A DNA stretch of 64,000 nucleotides, from the NCBI GenBank assembly GCA_947650285.1, contig CANTFL010001420.1, positions 1 to 64,000 of the forward strand, in the 5' to 3' direction. Below are positions 56,385 through 64,000 of the stretch, one piece after another (the stretch's first letter is position 1; each line of letters starts with the position of its first letter). The notes beneath the pieces are model-generated. The model had not been told where the DNA came from. It ran no database searches and saw nothing but the letters and a program-made list of their open reading frames with translations. Source of the DNA: Hyaloperonospora brassicae (lineage: Eukaryota > Oomycota > Peronosporomycetes > Peronosporales > Peronosporaceae). Position numbers and translations under genes: made by a program.

Positions 56385-58847
56385 ATGGAGACGCCAGCGA
56401 TGGAGCGAGACGCACACGCGCCGCGCTCGGGACTCCTTTTGCACCACTCGCGCGCCTCTGTGCCCATGCCCGGCAGCCAGTACCGCAAGCAGCAGCAGCT
56501 CGCGAGTAGCTCCGCGGACCGTCTGCGCAGCCTGGACGAGCGTCGACGACCGCCGTACCCGTCGATCCCCACAGCAGCTGCGTCAGTGTCAGTGTCAGCA
56601 GCGTCACCGCCACCGCTGCATCGTCGGTATCTCGGTCCGCTGGATAGCCTCTGCACGGCGCTGAGCAGCTCGGGCACGGCGAGCGCCGGCGCGGTATCTG
56701 CGGCGGCTGCTACTGCTGCTGGCGCTCGTGCGGGCGGCCACGAAGTGATTTTGAGCGGCGCGTTGACCAAACGCGGCCACTTTTTCAAGACGTGGCTGCC
56801 GCGGCATTTGGTGCTATCGCGAGGAGCGCTGCAAGTGTACAGGAAGAACCCCTACACCAGTGGTGGCCCGCGCTACCAGGAGAAGGACGTGGCACAGCTG
56901 GAGAAGAAGCTGCTCAAGATGGAAGTCGTGCGAACCGACGCGATTCGAGTCGAAGGGACCGATGCGTTCAAGCACCATCCGTATTGCTTTGTGCTGGCCG
57001 TGCGGAAACGGTCGCGGCGGTCGGGGCTTTTGGGCAACATGAGCAGCGGCAGCAGCTACAAGGCGGACGACAGCGTGACACGGAGCTCGATGCCGTTTCG
57101 CAGCACGAGCGGCATTTGCTTTCATCAGCGCAAAACGAGTCATTGGCGCTCGGAACTTTGGACAGAAGACGGACCTGTGGTGCTTTACTATTTGCAGGCC
57201 AGTAAAGAAGCAGAGCGCCAACGGTGGATTCGTGCCCTGCAGCGCTGGATCGAAGGCGAGAGCCCGACTAAGCTCGGACGCGGAATCCTCAACTACATTG
57301 TGAACAACGAGTACAGCAACTATCGCTACGGGCGAAAGGTTGTTGTAGCAAGTGCATCGCCACCGAGGTCAATCGGGCTTGTTGGAGATATTGCATCGGC
57401 AAGCAGCGTGACAACAGCCCTGTCTCCAGCTTCGCAGGCTGGACGCACAGTCGAGCGAGAGTTTCCTGTCCTCGCGAATTTGATCCGAGATTTGCACGAC
57501 TGCAAGAAGGAGGACGAGATGATTTACATACTGGACCAAGTCCTGGGCGAAGTGCAGGATGGAGCGAATAACGGACACATAAAGAAGTTGATTGCTACGG
57601 TGGGAAAAGTAAAGCTGGAGCAGTCGGAAGTGAGTTGGACGACCCACGTGAAGACGGCTTACGCAAACATCATGAAGGCGCTGCAGACGGCTCCGAGTGG
57701 TCCAGAGCCAAGCAGCCAAGCACCGACACTGCGAGCCCCCAACGTTGCGCGTCAGATTTCAGGCGGTAGCGCTGACTTGAGCGAAAGTAGCCGCTCGCTG
57801 AGTGCTGCGGAAATGGCATCGTTTCACCGGTTCTACAAGCTTGGACGAAAGCTTGGCTCTGGCGCGTTCTCGGTGGTACATATTGCGACACATCGCGAGA
57901 CGCGGAAGCAAGTTGCTGTCAAGTGCATTGCAAAAGCAAAGATGGGGTATTTGGATGTGCACTCGTTGAACCAGGAGGTGGAGGTCATGTCGAGTCTGGA
58001 CCACCCGAACATTGTACCTCTGCTGGACTATTTTGAAGAAGACAGATACTACTACATTGTGACCCCACTTTGTACGGGTGGCGAGCTCTTTGACGACCTG
58101 GTAAAGCGGAAGAGTTACACCGAAGAGGATGCGCGCGTGCTGATGCGTAAGCTCGCCAGTGCCATCGATTATCTGCACTCGCGTGGTATTGTGCATCGTG
58201 ATCTCAAGCCTGAAAACATTTTGCTGAAGACGTCAGCGCCTGGTGCCGAAGTGATGATTGCTGACTTTGGCTTTGCCAAATCTATGAACGGCTCGCGCCG
58301 AGGTACTGCTTGTGGCACCCCGGGGTATGTGGCCCCCGAGGTGGTGCAAGGCGAGCCGTACGGAGCCCAAGTGGACTGTTGGAGCCTTGGCGTCATCTTG
58401 TTCATCCTGCTGTGCGGGTACCCGCCATTCCCTGGCGCGAACCACGCCACGGTGCTTGACAAGGTCGTGAAGGCTGATTACGAGTTTGAGTCGCCATATT
58501 GGGACAAGGTGTCGGACGAGGCGAAAGATCTGGTGTCGGAGCTACTGTCAGTGGATCGCACGAAGCGGCTCGACGCGCTGGGCGTTTTGGCTCACCCGTG
58601 GATGGATGAGACTCGTCCGTCAACCATTAGCTGTACCGATGACAGCGAGCTGCGGAAGCGCATGACGCGCAAGTGCTCGAACCTGTTACCGGCGCTGCAG
58701 CAGATGCGCAAACACAGTCTGACGCACGGGAGCCCGAAGATCCGTCCGTCAGACATGAATGTGGACGACATTGAGCTAGACGAGCTGACGATGGACAGTG
58801 ACAAGGAGATGCTTGAGCGCGAGCTAGCGGACATGAAGAGTTTCTAA
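56385..58847 (+). CDS. PH domain - CAMK-type Ser/Thr protein kinase (820 aa)
   Basis: One uninterrupted frame. Residues ~1-115 are low-complexity. A PH domain spans ~120-290 (LSGALTKRGHFFKTWLPRHLVL at its start, RQRWIRALQRWIEG as the closing helix) with an insertion between the central strands. A helical linker spans ~330-430. The kinase domain at ~482-739 has every catalytic landmark: GSGAFS Gly loop, VAVKCIAK Lys, HRDLKPEN loop, IADFGFAK, CGTPGYVAPEVV, and DCWSLGVILFILLCGYPPF. It is CAMK-like, and no calmodulin-binding or EF-hand segment was recognised. The PH domain suggests recruitment to phosphoinositide membranes; substrates are unknown. The ATG at 56385 is preferred over in-frame 56205 because coding character starts there. 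Confidence 0.88.
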   Translation: METPAMERDAHAPRSGLLLHHSRASVPMPGSQYRKQQQLASSSADRLRSLDERRRPPYPSIPTAAASVSVSAASPPPLHRRYLGPLDSLCTALSSSGTASAGAVSAAAATAAGARAGGHEVILSGALTKRGHFFKTWLPRHLVLSRGALQVYRKNPYTSGGPRYQEKDVAQLEKKLLKMEVVRTDAIRVEGTDAFKHHPYCFVLAVRKRSRRSGLLGNMSSGSSYKADDSVTRSSMPFRSTSGICFHQRKTSHWRSELWTEDGPVVLYYLQASKEAERQRWIRALQRWIEGESPTKLGRGILNYIVNNEYSNYRYGRKVVVASASPPRSIGLVGDIASASSVTTALSPASQAGRTVEREFPVLANLIRDLHDCKKEDEMIYILDQVLGEVQDGANNGHIKKLIATVGKVKLEQSEVSWTTHVKTAYANIMKALQTAPSGPEPSSQAPTLRAPNVARQISGGSADLSESSRSLSAAEMASFHRFYKLGRKLGSGAFSVVHIATHRETRKQVAVKCIAKAKMGYLDVHSLNQEVEVMSSLDHPNIVPLLDYFEEDRYYYIVTPLCTGGELFDDLVKRKSYTEEDARVLMRKLASAIDYLHSRGIVHRDLKPENILLKTSAPGAEVMIADFGFAKSMNGSRRGTACGTPGYVAPEVVQGEPYGAQVDCWSLGVILFILLCGYPPFPGANHATVLDKVVKADYEFESPYWDKVSDEAKDLVSELLSVDRTKRLDALGVLAHPWMDETRPSTISCTDDSELRKRMTRKCSNLLPALQQMRKHSLTHGSPKIRPSDMNVDDIELDELTMDSDKEMLERELADMKSF

Positions 58848-60482
58848 AGCGAGGACTATCAGAGGAAGTACTCCCGCTGCAATTGGAGAGCGAGTGGAAC
58901 GCGCGTTGTTTATGTGAAGAGATGTAAATCCATCCAAATGTATATGCACGTAGCTTAGCTGACGCCGGTTTGTGTATGGGGAGAGAGCGCTGGGCCGAGC
59001 CAAGAGGCGTATTTTTAGGATACACGTGTCTTTTTTATAAATGGCAGTCAAACGATTTCGTAGCAAACTTTGGGGGTCATCGACGCGTGCAAAGCTGCGT
59101 CAGCGACAATGGACTTTGCTTCAATGTTCATGCTGCGTTTTCGTGTCCAGTAGGTGCTATCGTAGCAGGACGCCGGCTGTGACTCCAAAGACTCTTGCGA
59201 CATATGTGGCGATAGGACCATCGGACGACGTATAATTCGTGGCATCACTGAAGTAGTCCAACGCTCGACTTTATGCAGCAAGAACGAGGGGACGTGAGGT
59301 ATACAGCTCCCTATTGTGGTCCATGCGAGAACGTCGTGATGCCACGAACAGGTAGCAAGATGTCGTCCACAGCACCAGAGACTGCATGTATTTAGCGGTG
59401 GCGAACAACCAGACATGTAGTTGGAAGAAGGAGAGCCGGACGACAAAGAAGATCAGTAGCTGGCGTGGCATTACTACCAAGAGTTGTCCATTACAGACAA
59501 CGATGGCAGGGAACAAAGCCTCGCGTGCGTACGTCACTACTCTCGCTCCCATTCGTGTATGTAGCGCCTCATCGATGTCCAGTGGGCCGCAGCAGTTCAA
59601 TGATGCACTCAGACACGTCACTCACTCGGTGGCTGTCGATGGAGCGATGCACGGGGTGCGTGCGACGACTGACATGGCCGACGTCATCGGATCTTTTCCG
59701 CTGACAACGACAATCCACAACGGTTTCGGCCATGCGACGACAATGCCGCCTGACGGACTGAGCCCCGCCGCCACGCACGGCCATGTCCATAGGCGCCGCC
59801 CTGTTGCACAAGCTGCTAATGACACTACGCCTCTTGCCACAGCCGTCTCCCACAAACAAACAAACAACCAAACAAACAAACGACGAGTGTCCATTCTCAC
59901 TCCACTTTCTTCCTGTCGCCTTTGCGGATGCAGGTCGATCATTCATCGCCCTGCTGTCGAATGCTACGCAGTCTCTGCATCGATACCGAACACGTTGCAA
60001 CATCATCCACTCGTATTGTCTCGCAGGCAAGCGATACCGACCATGTCAGTATCCGTCCACCAACCTTTCCAAGTCGACCAGTGCAGTGTGGCCACGATAG
60101 TTCCCCTTCCCCATACACACACACACAATGAGCACCACTTTATCCAGCACCTTTCCACGTGAGTGCAAGTGATGGAGCGCTTTCCTCCTCCTCCATAGAC
60201 AGTGAGCGTTTGCACTGAAGAGGATTCGAAGCGTTGATCGCTGGTCGCGAGCGGTCGCTGACGAAAGTCCATAAAGGCCGCGACCGCCAATAGCGCACGC
60301 TAAATCAAGAGCGCTCACTCGAGAGCGGCGAATAGGCACGACCGTATCGCCCTATCGCTTCGCCCTTCACGCTCGAATCGACCAATCCCTCTCTCTCTGT
60401 GTGTTCACGCAGTGTGTGGTGTTTTCTGTACGACCGCTGCCGCGTGCGTCCGTCTCCCGGTCGTGCAACTCTGTCGGCAGCA
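58848..60482. other. Intergenic between kinase and coiled-coil gene
   Basis: Contains a plus-strand open stretch (59386-60162) with no domain, odd composition (His/Thr/Asn-rich), a CAAA microsatellite at about 59855-59880 and a CA repeat near 60112-60127. Nothing convincing was recognised. It is probably leader and promoter sequence. Confidence 0.4.
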
Positions 60483-62540
60483 ATGGCTCTGCTCCCGACG
60501 TCCGAAGCGCAGCGCGACGCGATCGTCACGTGGCTCGAGCGCCGCAACAACTTTGCGCGCGTCACGCGCCTCGTGCGCGCGTCCGGCAGCAGCAGCAGCA
60601 GCAGCTGCAGCAGCGACAGCGACGCCGCCGCTGCGCTCGACGAGTTGGCCGCGTACGTCAACAGCGCGTCGCCCCGCGCGGCGTGGGACCGGCAGCTCGC
60701 GACGCAGATGCTGCGGCACTGTTTCCACGAGTTCCGCGCGACGGCGGCCGAGGCGGCGCGGCCCGGCTTTGCGCTGAGCCGCACGGACGAAGTGTTTGGC
60801 ATCCGCACGATTGAGGAGAAGCTGCAGCACATGTGCCGGCACTTTGTGCGGCTGCAGCGACTGGACGGACCCGTGCGGCGGCGCCAGTTGGAGGCGAGAA
60901 GCGGTGCAGAGGAGGGAGGGACTAAGACGGGAGCGGGGGCTAAGACGGGAGCGGGAGCGGGAGGGGGAGGGGGGGCACTGTCGGAGCAGTGGACGGCAAA
61001 GGAAGAGCGTCGACGAGGCGCGAGGCCCGTGCAGGAAGGGAAGCAGCGGGGCGGGAAGACGGGAGCAGCGCGCACGCGGGAGAAAATGGAGGAGGAGGAC
61101 GACGAGGACGACGAGGACGAAAACGAGGAGGACGACGAGGCTGGGGGTGCTGCTCGTGGCAAAGAGCGAGAGGTGCAGCTGCCCGAGTTGATTGAGATCA
61201 TGTCTGAAGACGAGGACGACAAGGGACCGCCCGTGTTGCTCGTGACAGGCGGGGAAGGCAAGCGGCGAAAACGGGTGCGCCCGGTCGGGGGCTCTGAAGA
61301 CGTGGCACGCAGTGGCAGCGACGAGTGCCTGCATGGGCAAGCGAAAAAGCTGAAACGCGCGCAGGGCCCAGCAGTGCAAGTGGGTCGACCAGCGCGTCGA
61401 TCAGACGACGTGACGGCGCACGCAAAAGCGACGCGAAGCTCGTCAAACGCTGGACGGAGCTTGGTCTCAGACGCGAGTCCAGTCGGTACGACACATAACG
61501 GTAGCGGGGTTGCTCCACGTCGTGCAGTGGTGATTCGCGACAAACGGGAGCTCACTGGGGCAACGAGTGCGTTGAAAGCCATTGCAAGCGCCACACGTGG
61601 TGCGCAAGAATCGACTGAGACCATACCGTTGACGTCAAGTCCTGCTCCGCTACGAGGCACAAACGCGGTGGTACCGTGTCCCGCAATGCCACAGAACGTG
61701 ACTCCACGTCGGACTTTACCGACAAAGGTGGCACAAGGTCGTGATGGAACTCAAAGCGTTGCACCAACCTTGGCTTCTTGTCAAAGCACTACACAAGTAT
61801 CAACTGCTTCTGCATGCGATGCACAAAGTCAAAGGCCATCAGAACCGTCACTGCATAATGCAAATGAGCAGCCTGTACCATCACGGCTGCAAGTCCCGGC
61901 TACTTTTCAATCAGCGATCGCAAAAATTGTGTCGCAGTGCCTGGATCTGCTCGACTTTCGAATCGATCGGTGCCCACCCGGTAGCTGCAGTTGTGCAGTA
62001 GCTCCAGGAAAAGACGAGGAAGCAGACGAGGCTGCAAAAGTCAACACATGCTCAACTAGTAGTGGCAGCCGACACAATGGTTCGCCCACTCACCATGTGT
62101 GTCGACGTCACGGCGCCCAGGCTGCTTTAGCTACCGATGCGACGACTGCACAGGGTCCCGTCAAGTCCAATGAGCACGAAGTACCGATGAAGTTAAACCC
62201 GACACTTGCTGATCATCAAAGGGCGGCAATGTTGACTGATGACCACATTCCTCTGCTGCTCGACCTGCCACATTGTGTCAGCGGCGATACCGACTTGGAG
62301 CGACAACGCTCGTACTTGAGCGCTAAGAAACTTGCTTTTGAGCAGTACAAGTGGACTTATGAGAAAGAGTTGCAAGAGCAGGAAATGAAGGTGCTTCGAA
62401 GCGAGATGGAGATTCGTGAGGTCTGTGCCCAGAAAGAGATCGAATACCAGCAGATGAGCATTCGAGCCGACGTGATTTATCGCATGATACTCGCAGGTGC
62501 GAGCGTTGAGGATACTGCCGAGCGATTAGCATGGCTTTAA
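60483..62540 (+). CDS. Oomycete protein of unknown function with acidic tract and C-terminal coiled coil (685 aa)
   Basis: One frame from ATG 60483 (an earlier in-frame ATG at 60399 lies in leader-like sequence). The N-terminal ~135 residues are a helical domain (EAQRDAIVTWLERRNNFARV, then FGIRTIEEKLQHMCRHFVRL). A Gly/Lys repeat and a highly acidic stretch (EEEDDEDDEDENEEDDE, ~200) follow, then basic clusters and long disorder. Residues ~615-685 are a coiled coil (FEQYKWTYEKELQEQEMKVL) ending in a hydrophobic motif (GASVEDTAERLAWL). Basic and acidic tracts suggest a nuclear protein, but this is only inference. The coiled-coil style recurs in the relic at 63102-63511. Confidence 0.7.
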   Translation: MALLPTSEAQRDAIVTWLERRNNFARVTRLVRASGSSSSSSCSSDSDAAAALDELAAYVNSASPRAAWDRQLATQMLRHCFHEFRATAAEAARPGFALSRTDEVFGIRTIEEKLQHMCRHFVRLQRLDGPVRRRQLEARSGAEEGGTKTGAGAKTGAGAGGGGGALSEQWTAKEERRRGARPVQEGKQRGGKTGAARTREKMEEEDDEDDEDENEEDDEAGGAARGKEREVQLPELIEIMSEDEDDKGPPVLLVTGGEGKRRKRVRPVGGSEDVARSGSDECLHGQAKKLKRAQGPAVQVGRPARRSDDVTAHAKATRSSSNAGRSLVSDASPVGTTHNGSGVAPRRAVVIRDKRELTGATSALKAIASATRGAQESTETIPLTSSPAPLRGTNAVVPCPAMPQNVTPRRTLPTKVAQGRDGTQSVAPTLASCQSTTQVSTASACDAQSQRPSEPSLHNANEQPVPSRLQVPATFQSAIAKIVSQCLDLLDFRIDRCPPGSCSCAVAPGKDEEADEAAKVNTCSTSSGSRHNGSPTHHVCRRHGAQAALATDATTAQGPVKSNEHEVPMKLNPTLADHQRAAMLTDDHIPLLLDLPHCVSGDTDLERQRSYLSAKKLAFEQYKWTYEKELQEQEMKVLRSEMEIREVCAQKEIEYQQMSIRADVIYRMILAGASVEDTAERLAWL

Positions 62541-62719
62541 CCAACGACAATGTTGGAGCGTGTCCTCTCACGGTAAGCGAGACCTATGGAGAGAAGGGGG
62601 GCTACAGAACGGTGGGAGTCTACTGGCGCGCACTCCTAACATGAAACGATGAACGAGTTGAGTTTACCAGGAAGTATGTTCACTCCCTCCACCATACGCG
62701 TCAAGATATTCCCATCTTT

Positions 62720-63511
62720 TTGCAGCCAAGCTCAAGCCAGTCCAAGCTTCAATCTCGCACCTCGAACGTGCCTTTCTCGAAGCCACGGGTTACAATGAAT
62801 GCGGTCGGTCAGAGGACAGTTGCTCGGCCTGGTGAGGTGAAGACGGCACGCGGTATTGCATCGGTGATGCCCACTTTAGCTTCTTCCGCAGTCTCTAGAA
62901 GCAGCGACCTCTTGGCTGCTTAGCCGGTCAGCTACGCACTATGGCAATGCACAATTGTTGCGGCAGATGACGGTTCATTTTTGCGTTCGGTGATGGATGG
63001 AACGTAGTGCCCGCTTGATGAATGCAGTGGCACCTTTGCACTTGAAAACCATGTGCGCGAGCAGAGGTCTACATTGAAAGCTGAACGTTGGTGTCTTCAT
63101 TGTGAGTAACAGCGGCGTTTCGGACGACGTTGTGGTCAAGGGGAAGAAGTGCGTGAGTGGGAAAAGAAAGTCGTCCAGGAAAGGCTCGATTTCGTGTCGT
63201 AGGAAGGGAGACAGGCTTGAGTCTATCAGCATGGAGCTGAGAAATGCTAAGAAGAAGTAGCTGAAGGACCAGATGCGGCTAATGCGGATGAGCTGAAGCT
63301 ATTGGCAATGGAGACGCGTCAACTGGACTTTGCAGTGGCTAAGTGGAAGCAGCAGCAGACGTTGCGATGTGAGCGGTTGCAACTTGAGCGAGCGGAGATG
63401 AAGTTCAACGAGAAAGTCACAAAGCAGCAGCTACTGATGCAGGTGATGGAGCTACGAGCAAGACTTGTGAACGCACTGGACGAGACTGGACAGTCTCCAT
63501 GGATAGAGTGA
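62720..63511 (+). pseudogene. Frameshifted relic of a coiled-coil protein related in style to the neighbouring gene
   Basis: From 63102 a frame reads through a Lys/Arg/Ser-rich segment (VVKGKKCVSGKRKSSRKG) and MELRNAKKK to a stop at 63258. A second frame picks up around 63245 and reads ADELKLLAMETRQLDFAVAKW followed by a coiled coil to the stop at 63509-63511. A single frameshift near 63245 would join them. The pattern (basic region, MELR, then charged coiled coil) resembles the end of the gene at 60483-62540. An open Ser/Val-rich segment (62720-62923) may be an upstream part. Confidence 0.4.
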
Positions 63512-63629
63512 ATGAGTGAGTGAGTGAGCGAATTTGCTGCAATAGACAGACGGAAGAAGTTGATGCTTTTGACGATTGTACTGCGTATCGTCCTTCTGTG
63601 GTTGCTCACGATCACATCGCTGCTGCTCC

Positions 63630-64000
63630 TCACATGCTCTTTGCCATGAACTCCTCGTAGCTCTGGCCAAACAACCTCTGCAAGTCGCGCTGGATGTCGC
63701 TCTTGGACATCTTCCAGCCCGTTGCGAAGAGCTTCTCGTACATGTCCACGAGCACTTTGCCGATCACATCGCGCGAGTGGCTCCACTTGTAAATGAGCTG
63801 GTCCAGTACACGCGCGTCCGAGTGCTGGCTCGTGAACGCCGTGCCCAGGATCTCGATACGCATCCGCGTGAGCTCTTCAATGATCGACGGGTTGTTGCAG
63901 TACCACCAGCAGCCATACAGATGCAGGTTCCGGAACTTGTTGGCCGCCACGGTCACTTCGTGCTGGTTCACGCGCGAGAGGAACGTGGCCAGAAACTTTA
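63630..64000 (-). CDS. Uronate isomerase family protein, C-terminal part (runs off right edge)
   Basis: The frame is open from the right edge to a stop at 63630, about 123 codons. It contains GCWWYCNNPSIIEELTRMR, then QHSDARVLDQLIYKW and FGQSYEEFMAKSM, the C-terminal pattern of the amidohydrolase-fold uronate isomerase family of bacteria (the divergent Bacillus-type branch). Those enzymes interconvert hexuronates and ketoses, such as glucuronate and fructuronate, in sugar-acid catabolism. The usual metal-binding His residues lie in the missing part. A bacterial-type enzyme in an oomycete would fit either ancient horizontal transfer or a poorly sampled eukaryotic branch. Confidence 0.8.
   Translation of the reverse strand, partial: KFLATFLSRVNQHEVTVAANKFRNLHLYGCWWYCNNPSIIEELTRMRIEILGTAFTSQHSDARVLDQLIYKWSHSRDVIGKVLVDMYEKLFATGWKMSKSDIQRDLQRLFGQSYEEFMAKSM

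Noticed and set aside
59386..60162. 258-codon plus-strand frame
   Set aside because: It passes through CA and CAAA microsatellites, has no domain and no coding-like composition; the opposite strand is equally open.
60305..61660. 451-codon minus-strand frame opposite the coiled-coil gene
   Set aside because: Low-complexity Ser/Pro/Arg shadow of acidic and Gly-rich codons; no motif.

Overview
The window is nuclear DNA of an oomycete, most likely from the Phytophthora / downy mildew lineage. The signs are short introns with GTACGY- or GTRNGT-type donors, intron-poor GC-rich genes, oomycete-style START-FYVE and PH-kinase proteins, a secreted RXLR-like/EER effector candidate, a tRNA-derived SINE, and gene islands separated by decayed Ty3/gypsy DNA. 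No species can be named from the sequence.

Layout. 1-30 is the terminus of an LTR whose element lies off the left edge. 31-5124 is decayed repeat DNA. 5125-8082 is a small gene island: a five-exon MAPR/cytochrome-b5-like gene, a weak divergent gene and a truncated TPR/MLP-like coiled-coil gene. 9400-10700 holds a heavily decayed minus-strand Ty3/gypsy pol. 11258-12180 is a dispersed repeat with two tandem arrays. 12920-20368 is a full-length but broken Ty3/gypsy chromovirus-like element on the plus strand (322-bp LTRs). 21856-22401 is the effector candidate. 24673-24880 is the SINE, followed by an AT-rich gene desert to 31268. 31269-39239 is a second, better preserved element of the same lineage on the minus strand (414/392-bp LTRs). 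From 40.7 kb the window becomes gene-rich: a START-FYVE protein, a three-exon basic coiled-coil gene, a 5-kb gap, nuclear NDUFS7 (complex I PSST), a WDR33/Pfs2-type WD40 protein with three zinc knuckles, an uncertain multi-exon gene, a PH-CAMK-type kinase, an oomycete coiled-coil protein with a frameshifted relative beside it, and the 3' end of a bacterial-type uronate isomerase.

Most unusual content. (1) Both full-length Ty3/gypsy elements carry, between the chromodomain and the 3' LTR, an ORF on the strand opposite to gag-pol. The element 2 copy is open for 358 codons. The element 1 copy has one stop in its N-terminal part. The two predicted proteins share an alignable core, so this looks like a conserved antisense accessory gene. 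(2) The same elements have LTRs that begin with a perfect or near-perfect 22-nt hairpin. (3) The WDR33/Pfs2 gene has three CCHC knuckles of the RBBP6/Mpe1 style on the same chain, joining domains that elsewhere sit in separate subunits of the mRNA 3'-end processing machinery.

Limits. Exon structures were read by eye from splice consensus and reading-frame continuity. Family names rest on motif recognition, not on searches.
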